From positions 1 through 37,481 of the forward strand of contig JAJYOH010000006.1 of assembly GCA_021796315.1 (NCBI GenBank): a stretch of DNA of 37,481 nucleotides, read 5' to 3'. This stretch comes from Chloroflexota bacterium. GTDB taxonomy: Bacteria; Chloroflexota; Anaerolineae; Anaerolineales; Villigracilaceae. The notes under the pieces were generated by a model that saw nothing but the letters and a program-made list of their open reading frames with translations, had not been told where the DNA came from and did no database searches. Positions 10,670-18,827 of the stretch are shown here, piece by piece (positions within the stretch are counted from its first letter, which is position 1; every line of letters begins with the position of its first letter). Both the position numbers and the translations under genes were made by a program.

Positions 10670-11500
10670 TTATCCCTCGCGGGCGTCTCTGATCAGTTTC
10701 TGCAAATTACGCTTATGCAAAGCATCAGCCAACCCGCCCAAATAGACGCGACTCTTGCCGCATTCTTCGATGCCTGCGCTATCAGCCATCTCTTCGGTTG
10801 GCTTGCGTCTCGCCGCAGACTTGGCAACTTTTTTGATATTGCTGACATAAGTCAGGTTCTCTTTCACAGCTGCTTCGATCTCGCCGCGCAGAATAATGTC
10901 ACCATGACCCTGCACAATATTCTCAAGTCCCATCCGCCCGATCTTCTTGATCGATGCAGCAATATCGTCCACATCGCCATCCACAATATAAGGCAGGGGC
11001 ATGAACGAGTCGCCGGCAAAGAGCACGCGATCCTCCTCCACCAGAACAGCGATCCCATCTTCACTGTGACCGGCGGCTGGTATGATCGTCAGATTCTTTT
11101 TGCCGACACGCAAATTGACCTCTCCGCTGCTGAACGTCATTTGTGGAAGCACGATCTTGACCTGGCGAAGCGCGGCGTTTTGCTTTTGAGCCGCTTCCAA
11201 TGACGGACGCCCGCGTTCGTCCAGAAGTTCGCGGCAACGCTCGTGTGCGATAACCGTCGCGCCGGGGAAGAAACAGTTTCCCCAGGCATGGTCCGCGTGA
11301 TAATGGGTGTTGATAACATAGCGCACCGGCACGCTTAATTCATGCTCGATAAACTCACGCATACCCAGCGTCTCGTCAGGCAAAGCCAGAGTATCGACCA
11401 CAACAGCCCATTGCGGCCCGGCGATCACGCCCGCCGTTACCTGAGCATAAATTTCGCTCTGGAACCAGAAAACATTTTCAGAAATTCGTTCGCGATGCAT
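10670..11500 (-). CDS. MBL-fold metallo-hydrolase
   Basis: 276 residues, cytoplasmic. The metallo-beta-lactamase signature is complete: His66-x-His68-x-Asp70-His71 (THYHADH), His145 (AGHSEDG), Asp164 (FAGDS) and His199 (QGHGD). This set binds two metal ions and hydrolyses an ester or similar bond. The order and spacing resemble the broad glyoxalase II / QuiP-like group, but the substrate cannot be named. After the fold (about 1-220) there is a Lys/Arg-rich helical tail of some 55 residues. ATG 11500 has GAGGT 6 bases upstream. It is convergent with plsY and divergent from the 545-residue gene. Confidence 0.85.
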   Translation of the reverse strand: MHRERISENVFWFQSEIYAQVTAGVIAGPQWAVVVDTLALPDETLGMREFIEHELSVPVRYVINTHYHADHAWGNCFFPGATVIAHERCRELLDERGRPSLEAAQKQNAALRQVKIVLPQMTFSSGEVNLRVGKKNLTIIPAAGHSEDGIAVLVEEDRVLFAGDSFMPLPYIVDGDVDDIAASIKKIGRMGLENIVQGHGDIILRGEIEAAVKENLTYVSNIKKVAKSAARRKPTEEMADSAGIEECGKSRVYLGGLADALHKRNLQKLIRDAREG

Positions 11501-11526
11501 TGATTACCTCAATAGAAATTTCTTTA

Positions 11527-11555
11527 TAAATAGCACAAAAGGCGCAGAAAAGCAA
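11527..11555 (-). promoter_or_regulatory. promoter of the MBL-fold gene
   Basis: Minus strand: TTGCTT (11555-11550), 17-base spacer, TATTTA (11532-11527) preceded by TGC (extended -10). The leader to ATG 11500 is about 20 bases and holds the GAGGT site. Confidence 0.4.
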
Positions 11556-11628
11556 GTTGTATGGACAAATTTGCAGAGATGGATTATCATCCTCAAGAAC
11601 AGATTGCCTAAAAAAAGTGCAAACTGGC

Positions 11629-11657
11629 TTGCCCCACTGTCCTGGCCGTGATACACT
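11629..11657 (+). promoter_or_regulatory. promoter of the TnpA-like fusion gene
   Basis: TTGCCC (11629-11634), 17-base spacer, TACACT (11652-11657) with TGA immediately before it (extended -10). The ATG at 11668 is ten bases further, so the leader is a few bases at most. Confidence 0.5.
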
Positions 11658-11667
11658 TCATCATGTA

Positions 11668-13305
11668 ATGACCGAAAATTTACTGGTCGTGACACCCAGC
11701 CCCAGTTTTGGGGAATCGTTCCGCCGGTCGCTTCAAGACACGGATCAGTATCGCGTTTACATTGCCAACAACAAGGCCGCAGCGGTTGTACGCGCCGACG
11801 AAGAAACCTGCAAGTTAGCTTTCCTCGATTTGGAACTTAGCGAACAATGGGTTGAAGAGATTGGTCAGTCACTCCGCACAGTTATTCCTGGCATTCAGCT
11901 TTTTATCCTGGCCGATGACAATGAGCTTCCCCCTGCACTCGATTCCATCCGTCCGTGGACTCTCGTTCGCAAGTCTTCCAATATATCTGACCTGTTTAAT
12001 AGTACAAGCAAGGCTCCCACTATGAATTTGTCTCCTATAACTCAAGAACTCCCCTGGCTAGGCGATGTCAGCAAGGCCGCTCAACATTTAACACGCCTTA
12101 CACTTGAGAGTTCATCACAGGCCGCGCTCATCACCCGCGACAATGAACTCTGGGCCTACGCAGGGCAACTCTCCCAGGCCGCGGCTAAAGAGATCGCCCA
12201 AACATTGGCAAAGAATTGGAGTGCGCAAAAAGGCAGCGACCTTTTGCGCTTCGTCCGTCTTGAAAGCACCAAAGCCGAGCACATGCTTTACGCCACCGAA
12301 CTGGCCCAGAATGTTTTACTGGCCATGGTGTTCGACGCAGAAACTCCGTTCAGTACCATTCGTTCACAAGCCAGCCAACTCGTAACATCTCTCAGCGAAA
12401 ACGAAACAAAAGAAGAAAAGAACGAAAAACCGATTGGGTCAAAAGCCTCTTCAAAAACGGGACCGACCCCTGCTAAAAATGAAGTGGATGAAGATGACGA
12501 TGACAACATTGCCATCCCTGCCATTTCTGAAATCCTGACAGACATCCCCACACCCAACCCAAAACCGATTGCAAAGACTCCGCCAGTGGAAGTCAAGCCC
12601 GCCTCGATCCCGGACCGCAAGCGGACTCCCGTTGATCCGGGTGAAACCCGCCGCTCGATCTTTTCGCGTGAATCATCCGTCCCGGTTCCTCTCAAAGATT
12701 TATTGCTCGCCGACCACCCCACTAATCTTGAGCAGGAATCCTCATCACAATCTCTGGGCGATATCGAAGTCACCGCCCCATCCAAATCGCAGCCTCGACC
12801 CCAGACCCCTATCCGCACGCCCGCACCCGGCGAGTTGGACGAAACGCGCCCGCATTCCATCAATGAAGTAGCCGGTCGCATCGTGCTTGAACCAGCCTCA
12901 GCCGGTGTCTATCAGCTGACGTATGCCTGTTTATTGGTGCCCCGCTTCACGTCCCATTATTTGACCGGCGACATTGCCGATAAACTCTCCGAGTGGATTC
13001 CCAACATCTGCATCGCTTTTGGCTGGCGGCTTGAACATCTCGCCGTCCGCCCGGAATATTTGCAATGGGTCGTCAACGTGCCGCCTGCTACATCGCCGGG
13101 TTATCTCATGCGCATCATGCGCCAGCAAACATCTGAAAAAGTTTTTGCTGAATTTGTGCGGCTGAAAAAAGAAAATCCGTCCGGTGATTTTTGGGCGCCG
13201 GGTTATCTCATCATGGGCGGAACACAACCGCACCCGCCGCAACTGGTCAAGGATTACATCAAGCAGATTCGCCAGCGGCAGGGAATTGAAAAACCACATC
13301 GCTAA
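11668..13305 (+). CDS. receiver-like / roadblock-like / dead TnpA-like fusion protein
   Basis: 545 residues from ATG 11668 (the frame extends to 11557, but the promoter argues for this start). Residues 1-115 look like a receiver fold, with LAFLDLEL at the phospho-acceptor strand. Residues 130-250 look like a roadblock/LC7 or profilin-type domain (AALITRDNELWAYAG ... LLAMVFDA). Residues 250-405 are an acidic, then Pro/Ser-rich disordered linker. Residues 410-545 align by eye with IS200/IS605 TnpA: VYQLTY, YLTGDIADKL, a PPATSPGYLM helix segment, FWAPGYLIMGG and VKDYIKQIRQ. The HUH metal-binding histidines are replaced (EYLQW, with Tyr464 and Gln466), while the catalytic Tyr position is kept (Tyr530). 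It is therefore probably a domesticated DNA-binding protein, not a transposase. A strong terminator follows, so it is monocistronic. Confidence 0.7.
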   Translation: MTENLLVVTPSPSFGESFRRSLQDTDQYRVYIANNKAAAVVRADEETCKLAFLDLELSEQWVEEIGQSLRTVIPGIQLFILADDNELPPALDSIRPWTLVRKSSNISDLFNSTSKAPTMNLSPITQELPWLGDVSKAAQHLTRLTLESSSQAALITRDNELWAYAGQLSQAAAKEIAQTLAKNWSAQKGSDLLRFVRLESTKAEHMLYATELAQNVLLAMVFDAETPFSTIRSQASQLVTSLSENETKEEKNEKPIGSKASSKTGPTPAKNEVDEDDDDNIAIPAISEILTDIPTPNPKPIAKTPPVEVKPASIPDRKRTPVDPGETRRSIFSRESSVPVPLKDLLLADHPTNLEQESSSQSLGDIEVTAPSKSQPRPQTPIRTPAPGELDETRPHSINEVAGRIVLEPASAGVYQLTYACLLVPRFTSHYLTGDIADKLSEWIPNICIAFGWRLEHLAVRPEYLQWVVNVPPATSPGYLMRIMRQQTSEKVFAEFVRLKKENPSGDFWAPGYLIMGGTQPHPPQLVKDYIKQIRQRQGIEKPHR

Positions 13306-13326
13306 AAATTGCCTGCAATGAATGAG

Positions 13327-13365
13327 CGCAGAGACGGTAAAATAAATCCGTACTCTGCGTTTTTT
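13327..13365 (+). terminator. rho-independent terminator
   Basis: CGCAGAG-ACGG (13327-13337) pairs with CCGT-A-CTCTGCG (13348-13359), an 11-bp stem with one bulged A and a 10-base AT loop, followed by TTTTTT (13360-13365). It ends the TnpA-like fusion gene before polA. Confidence 0.85.
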
Positions 13366-13371
13366 ATTCAA

Positions 13372-13390
13372 TTATGTGACAGTCACATAA
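13372..13390. promoter_or_regulatory. perfect palindrome upstream of polA, possible operator
   Basis: TTATGTGAC-A-GTCACATAA, nine-base arms around one base, 20 bases before the polA ATG. The core TGTGA-N3-TCACA resembles a CRP/FNR-type half-site pair with a spacer three bases shorter than the CRP consensus. No U tract follows, so it is unlikely to be a terminator. Confidence 0.4.
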
Positions 13391-13409
13391 CCAACCACTG
13401 GACAACAAC

Positions 13410-16205
13410 ATGCCACCCACACTTTATCTAATTGATGGACACGCTCTCGCTTATCGCATGTATTTCGCCCTGACCGCCGGGTCAAGCTCACAGCGCTGGC
13501 AGACATCCAAAGGCGAACCGACAGCCGGCATTTATGGATTCGCGCGCGAACTTCTGCGCGTTCTTGAAAATGAAAAACCTGAATATCTCGCGGTCGCCTT
13601 CGACGTTGGAAAAACATTCCGCGACAAAATCTTTCCCGAATATAAAGGCACGCGCGAAAAAATGCCGGATGACCTGCGCCCGCAGATTGAGCGCATCCGC
13701 CAGATGGTGGACACCTTCAACATTCCGCGCCTCGAATGCGAAGGCTACGAGGCCGACGACGTGCTCGGCTCGGTTGCGCGCATCGCCGCCGAACAAGGTC
13801 TCGGTGTAAAGATCATCACCGGCGACCGCGATCTTTTGCAGCTCGTCAACAAACGCACCGCCGTTTATCTCGCAGGCGATGACCAGAATTACATCACCGA
13901 TGAAGATGTCATCAAAAAACTTGGCGTGCGTCCCGACCAGGTTGTGGATTACAAAGCCATAGTCGGAGATAAATCCGATAACATTCCCGGCGTACCCGGT
14001 GTCGGTGAAAAGACCGCGATTGCATTGCTTGAAAAATTCGGCACGCTCGATGCCATTTACAAAAACATCGATCAAGTTGAAAATCGTTGGAAGACGAAAC
14101 TCGAAGCCGGAAAAGAATCTGCCCAGATGAGTCACGAACTGGCGCGCATCCATACTGACCTTGAATTTAAATTGGACCTCGAACACGCCAAAGCCGACGC
14201 GTACGACCCAGACAGGATCGAAGCGTTTTTCGAGGAACTCGAATTCCGCACGCTCATCAAGACCCTGAACCGGCTGACCGGCAAAGAGACTTCATCCATA
14301 ACGGAAGCCGCTCCCGTTAAATCCCGCAGCGGACAGCTTTCGATGTTCGTCAACGAGCCGCAGATCATCGTCTCACCAAAAGTTCAATCCAACATCGAAG
14401 TCATCATCGTGGACACGGACGAAAAATTGTCGGCGCTCGCCAAAGAACTTGGCAAAGCCAAAGTTATTTCTTTCGACACCGAAACAACTTCCACCGAAGA
14501 AATGCAAGCCGGGATCGTTGGCATTTCGCTGGCGATCAAAGAAGGACAGGGATTTTATATTCCGGTCGGACACTTATCGGGAAATAATTTGCCGCTTGAA
14601 AAAGTTCTTTCGGCTTTGCATGATTCTTTAACCAATCCGAAAATTTCCAAAGTCGCACACAATGCAAAATACGATTACATCATTCTCGCGAAACACGGAT
14701 TAATCGTCTCGCCCATTACTTTCGACACGATGATCGCTGAATTCGTAGCCGACCCATCATCACACAATCTCGGCTTGAAAAATCTGGCCTTCACGCGCCT
14801 CGGCGAAGAAATGACTCACATCGAAGAGTTGATCGGCAAAGGCAAGAAGCAGATCAGCATGGCCGAAGTTGCGATTGAATCCGTTGCGCCATACGCCGCC
14901 GCCGATGCCGAAACAACTTTGCGATTGCTCCCGATTATGCAAGCGGAAGTGGCGCGCGTGCATGGGCAGAAGTTGATGGACGAAATCGAAATGCCGCTTA
15001 TCTCGGTGCTGGCTGAAATGGAAATGAGCGGCGTTCTTTTGGATTTGCCTTTCTTCAAGAAGTTGAACGCGGAACTTACCGGGCGCATGAGCGAAATCGA
15101 GAAGCAGGTTTTTGAATCGGTTGGCAAACCTTTCAACATCAATTCCACGCAACAACTTTCGGATGTGCTCTTCAATCGTCTGCGTCTCGATCCGCCGGAT
15201 AAGGGCAAGAAAACCGCCAGCGGACATTATTCGACATCCGCAGATGTGCTCGATGCTTTGAGCGGCAAACATCCCGTCGTGGACATGGTGCTCGAACACC
15301 GCGAACTTTCCAAGATCAAATCAACTTACGTGGACGCCCTCCCCGCCGCAGTCGATTCAAAGACAGGCCGCGTGCATACTTCTTACAGTCAAACCGGCGC
15401 AGTGACCGGACGTTTATCTTCGTCGAATCCGAATCTGCAAAACATTCCGATCCGCACCGAGGAAGGCCGCCGCGTGCGAAACGGATTCATCGCCGCGAAG
15501 GGAAATGTTTTGCTGTCAGTGGATTATTCGCAGATCGAACTTCGCATCGTGGCGCACATGGCGCAGGACGAAGGCATGTTGGCCGCTTTCCGCGCCGGAC
15601 AGGATATTCACGCCACGACCGCCGCCGCGATTTACAACATTCCGCTTGAAGAAGTTAATAAAGATATGCGGCGTCATGCCAAAGCAATTAACTTCGGTTT
15701 GATTTATGGCATGTCATCTTTCGGCCTGATGCGCTCCACCGAATTGACTCTGGCAGAAGCCGAAGATTTTGTGAAAGCATATTTCAAACAATTCCCCGGC
15801 GTGAAAAAATATCTGGATGGAATCCGCGAGTTGGCCGCGAAACAAGGCTACGTTGAAACGCTGCTCGGACGCCGCCGATATTTCCCGGCTTTGCAAAGCA
15901 AGCAAAATGTGCAATTGAAAAATCGCGAGGAGCGCGAGGCCATCAACGCGCCGATCCAGGGAACAGCAGCGGACATTATGAAGATCGCCATGCTTCGCAT
16001 CCCGTCCGCGTTGAAGAATGCCAAGCTCAACGCGCAGATGCTTTTGCAAGTCCACGACGAATTGGTGCTGGAAGTTCCGAAGGCAGAGTTGGAGAAAACC
16101 GTCGAAACGGTGAAAGAGGTAATGGAATCCGCTTACCCGTTGGATATCCCTCTTGAAACGGAAGCCCGCTCCGGTCCGAGTTGGGGCGAGATGAAAGTCA
16201 TTTAA
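13410..16205 (+). CDS. polA: DNA polymerase I with intact 3'-5' exonuclease
   Basis: 931 residues, full length. The 5' nuclease domain (1-290) has FDVGKTFRD, EGYEADDVLG and ITGDRDLLQLV. The 3'-5' exonuclease domain (about 330-515) keeps all active-site residues: Asp356 and Glu358 (SFDTETT), Asn418/Asp422 (HNAKYD) and Tyr495/Asp499 (YAAAD). The polymerase domain has motif A VDYSQIELRI, motif B RRHAKAINFGLIYG and motif C QVHDELVLEV (880-889). It fills gaps and removes RNA primers during repair and lagging-strand maturation. ATG 13410 has no clear Shine-Dalgarno. It stands alone between the terminator at 13327-13365 and the repeat region at 16225-16310. Confidence 0.97.
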   Translation: MPPTLYLIDGHALAYRMYFALTAGSSSQRWQTSKGEPTAGIYGFARELLRVLENEKPEYLAVAFDVGKTFRDKIFPEYKGTREKMPDDLRPQIERIRQMVDTFNIPRLECEGYEADDVLGSVARIAAEQGLGVKIITGDRDLLQLVNKRTAVYLAGDDQNYITDEDVIKKLGVRPDQVVDYKAIVGDKSDNIPGVPGVGEKTAIALLEKFGTLDAIYKNIDQVENRWKTKLEAGKESAQMSHELARIHTDLEFKLDLEHAKADAYDPDRIEAFFEELEFRTLIKTLNRLTGKETSSITEAAPVKSRSGQLSMFVNEPQIIVSPKVQSNIEVIIVDTDEKLSALAKELGKAKVISFDTETTSTEEMQAGIVGISLAIKEGQGFYIPVGHLSGNNLPLEKVLSALHDSLTNPKISKVAHNAKYDYIILAKHGLIVSPITFDTMIAEFVADPSSHNLGLKNLAFTRLGEEMTHIEELIGKGKKQISMAEVAIESVAPYAAADAETTLRLLPIMQAEVARVHGQKLMDEIEMPLISVLAEMEMSGVLLDLPFFKKLNAELTGRMSEIEKQVFESVGKPFNINSTQQLSDVLFNRLRLDPPDKGKKTASGHYSTSADVLDALSGKHPVVDMVLEHRELSKIKSTYVDALPAAVDSKTGRVHTSYSQTGAVTGRLSSSNPNLQNIPIRTEEGRRVRNGFIAAKGNVLLSVDYSQIELRIVAHMAQDEGMLAAFRAGQDIHATTAAAIYNIPLEEVNKDMRRHAKAINFGLIYGMSSFGLMRSTELTLAEAEDFVKAYFKQFPGVKKYLDGIRELAAKQGYVETLLGRRRYFPALQSKQNVQLKNREEREAINAPIQGTAADIMKIAMLRIPSALKNAKLNAQMLLQVHDELVLEVPKAELEKTVETVKEVMESAYPLDIPLETEARSGPSWGEMKVI

Positions 16206-16224
16206 ATTATTTTTGACATCAATC

Positions 16225-16310
16225 AACCAGAGATGGACAGAGATAAACGTTGATTCAGTTTGATGAAAAAGAAAAGAAAAATCCTTGTTCATCTTTGTTT
16301 ATCTCCGGTG
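16225..16310. repeat. imperfect inverted repeat between polA and the TPR gene
   Basis: The 30 bases at 16225-16254 match the reverse complement of 16281-16310 at 21 of 30 positions, with a purine-rich 26-base loop between. The arms (AACCAGAGATGGACAGAGAT type) look like a dispersed intergenic repeat. It may double as the polA terminator; there is no U tract. Confidence 0.5.
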
Positions 16311-16360
16311 AATTTACAATACAAAATCATTAAAGAGTCAACCAATCCGCCATCCAGCGG

Positions 16361-16366
16361 TAAAAT
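16361..16366 (+). promoter_or_regulatory. -10 box of a probable leaderless gene
   Basis: TAAAAT followed by six bases (AGACCT) and ATG at 16373. No Shine-Dalgarno fits in between and no strong -35 is visible. Confidence 0.5.
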
Positions 16367-16372
16367 AGACCT

Positions 16373-18682
16373 ATGCCCGGACGAGATGATGTTTTTCAAA
16401 AAGCAATGAACGAAGGCCACTCGGCGGCCTGGGACCAGGATTGGAAGAAAGCCGCCGCCGCGTATCGCAAAGCCCTTCAGGAATTTCCCGACCAACCCAA
16501 AGCGCTTAACAGCCTCGGGCTTGCATTGTTTCAATTGGGCCAACTCGATGAGGCGCTTCGGATTTACCAGCAAGTAGCGCAGATTTCAAATAATGACCCT
16601 GCCCCGTTCGAGAAAGTAGCGCAGATATCGGAACGCAACGGCGACCTCACCACAGCCATCGAAGCCTCCATGAAGGCCGCCGAAATGTTCCTCAATCAGC
16701 GCGACGTTGACAAGGCCATCGAGAACTGGGGACGCATCACCGCGCTCAACCCCGAACATGTCATGGCGCATTCGCGGCTCGCCATGGTGCATGAACGTCT
16801 CGGCCAGCGCCAGCAAGCGGTTACAGAATATCTCGCCATCGCCAGCATCCTTCAACGCGCTGGCAAGCCGGACAAAGCGCAGGAACTCGTCGCGCGTTCG
16901 CTGCAACTCCTGCCGCAAAGCCCGGAGGCCAAACAAGCCCAGACTCTTTTAAGATCGGGACAACTTCTCCCCAGGCCTGTTCGACCAAAAGGCGGGACGG
17001 GGCCAATTAACATGGCCAAGGTCAAACAGTTGCAGGAACCGAAAACCGTACCCGCTTCAAGTCTGGACCCGGTAGCGGAGGCGCGCCAAAAAGCATTGAC
17101 CAAGCTGGCGGAAGTCCTCTTCGATTACACTGACGAGAGTCCCAGCGCCCAGGAACGACGCGGCCTTTCGGCCATCATGAAGGGCACCGGACAACTCTCC
17201 CTGCAGCAATCGGAACAGATCAAAGTGGTCATGCACCTCGGGCAGGCCATTGATGCTCAAACCAAAAACCAGGAGGGCGCTGCTTCCGAAGAACTTGAAC
17301 ACGCACTCGAGGCAGGCTTCAACCATCCCGCTTTATATTTCAACCTTGGATATCTGCGCTCCAAAAGTGACCGGCTGGAAAGCGCCATCCGCAACCTGAC
17401 ACACGCGGTCAAACATAACGACTATGGACTTGGCTCGCGGCTTTTGCTCGGAGAAATCCTTTTCAAAAAAGGACAGGTCAAAGAAGCCGCGTCGGAATAT
17501 CTCGAAGCGCTGAAGCTGGCCGATTCCGTGACCGTTCCCGCGGATCAGGCGGACGAGATTCGTCAGCTTTACGAGCCGATGATCGAGTCCCAGCAAAACC
17601 AGAATGACGATACAGCCAATCGTCGGTTGTGTGAAAACGTCAGCAAGATGCTCATGCGCCGTGATTGGCGCGACCAGATCCATCACACGCGCGAGCAAAT
17701 GCGCAAGGCACAGGAAGGCGAAGCCATCACTCCGTTGGCAGAAGTTGTCCTGCAGGCGCAAAGCTCCAGCGTGATCGAATCGATCAACCACATTCATCAA
17801 TTGGTGCGGCAGGGCAGTCTGCGCTCCGCCATGGATGAAGCCTTCGACGCGGTCCAACACGCGCCCACTTACCTGCCCCTCCACACGTTGATGGGTGACT
17901 TGCTGATTCAAGAAGGCCGCAGTCCTGATGCAATCGCGAAGTTCACGGTGGTTGCACACGCTTACAGCGTACGCGGTGAAGTGGCGCAGGCCACCAAACT
18001 TTTGCGCCGCATCATCCAGATCGCGCCGATGGACCTCTCTGCCCGCTCGCGCTTAATCGATCAGCTTGTAGCGCGCGGACAGGTGGATGAAGCCATCAAG
18101 GAATATCTTGAACAGGCGGATATTTACTACCGTCTGGCCGAGCTCGATATGGCGCGCAAGACTTACACCACCGCCCTGCGTCTTGTCCAGCAAGCCAACG
18201 CCGACCGCTCGTGGAACGTCCACATTCTGCAACGCATGGCCGACATCGACATGCAGCGCCTCGACTGGAAACAAGCTGTGCGCGTCTACGAACAGATCCG
18301 CACCCTGCGTCCCGACGATCAAGGCTCGCGCAAACAACTCATCGAACTTTATATGCGCATGGGACAACAGCAACAAGCCGTGGCCGAACTCGAAAGTTTC
18401 ATGAGCTATCTCGATAGCAACAACAAAACAAAGGATTCGATTCCCTTCCTGGAAGATATGATCAAAGAGCATGAGGATCAAATTATCTTCAAACGTACCC
18501 TGGCCGAACAGCTCAACCACCTTGGCCGCAAGGATGAGGCCATCGCGCAACTTGATGCCTTGGGCGAGTCGTTGATGCAGGCGGGCAAAAAGCAGGATGC
18601 AATTGCCGTCATCAATCAAATCTTGTTAATGGCCCCGCCCAATGCGGAAGATTATCGTCAATTGCTGGCACAGATCGGATAA
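16373..18682 (+). CDS. large TPR-repeat protein
   Basis: 769 residues, no signal peptide or membrane segment, so cytoplasmic. Tetratricopeptide helices occur in three blocks: about 15-190 (for example ALNSLGLALFQLGQLDEALR), about 285-390 (ALYFNLGYLRSKSDRLESAI) and about 465-765 (VYEQIRTLRPDDQGSRKQLI). They are separated by a Pro/Lys-rich linker near 195-235 and a charged helical stretch near 395-455. Such proteins act as scaffolds for other proteins. No catalytic domain is seen. The start is fixed by the TAAAAT box six bases before the ATG. It lies upstream of the infC promoter and is probably its own unit. Confidence 0.8.
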   Translation: MPGRDDVFQKAMNEGHSAAWDQDWKKAAAAYRKALQEFPDQPKALNSLGLALFQLGQLDEALRIYQQVAQISNNDPAPFEKVAQISERNGDLTTAIEASMKAAEMFLNQRDVDKAIENWGRITALNPEHVMAHSRLAMVHERLGQRQQAVTEYLAIASILQRAGKPDKAQELVARSLQLLPQSPEAKQAQTLLRSGQLLPRPVRPKGGTGPINMAKVKQLQEPKTVPASSLDPVAEARQKALTKLAEVLFDYTDESPSAQERRGLSAIMKGTGQLSLQQSEQIKVVMHLGQAIDAQTKNQEGAASEELEHALEAGFNHPALYFNLGYLRSKSDRLESAIRNLTHAVKHNDYGLGSRLLLGEILFKKGQVKEAASEYLEALKLADSVTVPADQADEIRQLYEPMIESQQNQNDDTANRRLCENVSKMLMRRDWRDQIHHTREQMRKAQEGEAITPLAEVVLQAQSSSVIESINHIHQLVRQGSLRSAMDEAFDAVQHAPTYLPLHTLMGDLLIQEGRSPDAIAKFTVVAHAYSVRGEVAQATKLLRRIIQIAPMDLSARSRLIDQLVARGQVDEAIKEYLEQADIYYRLAELDMARKTYTTALRLVQQANADRSWNVHILQRMADIDMQRLDWKQAVRVYEQIRTLRPDDQGSRKQLIELYMRMGQQQQAVAELESFMSYLDSNNKTKDSIPFLEDMIKEHEDQIIFKRTLAEQLNHLGRKDEAIAQLDALGESLMQAGKKQDAIAVINQILLMAPPNAEDYRQLLAQIG

Positions 18683-18742
18683 CATGCCAGGGATTAGGCC
18701 AAGACTTTTTCTTCGTCCAATGCAAAAGGTTGGGCGGTTTTG

Positions 18743-18772
18743 TTGACGATTCGCCTGCCTTCATGGTATTAT
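18743..18772 (+). promoter_or_regulatory. promoter of infC-rpmI-rplT
   Basis: TTGACG (18743-18748), 18-base spacer, TATTAT (18767-18772). Transcription would start near 18779, giving a leader of about 49 bases with a small hairpin before the infC ribosome-binding site. Confidence 0.65.
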
Positions 18773-18786
18773 TCGCCCGCTAAAAA

Positions 18787-18801
18787 CCAGCCCAAGGCTG
18801 G
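18787..18801 (+). promoter_or_regulatory. leader hairpin before infC
   Basis: CCAGCC-CAA-GGCTGG, a 6-bp GC stem with a three-base loop, followed by GTTTGTATTTGT. It sits at the start of the predicted mRNA and could be a 5' stabiliser or a weak attenuator. Confidence 0.35.
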
Positions 18802-18827
18802 GTTTGTATTTGTACAAGGAGAAGCAT

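Noticed and set aside
12288..12881. Minus-strand open frame of 197 codons
   Set aside because: Antisense to the linker of the TnpA-like fusion; its Ser/Gly-rich content mirrors the Pro/Asp-rich linker.
11668..13305. Active IS200/IS605 insertion sequence
   Set aside because: The HUH histidines are absent, no TnpB gene or subterminal hairpins flank it, and the gene has large extra N-terminal domains.
13488..14186. Minus-strand open frame of 232 codons
   Set aside because: Shadow of polA; no homology or start signal.
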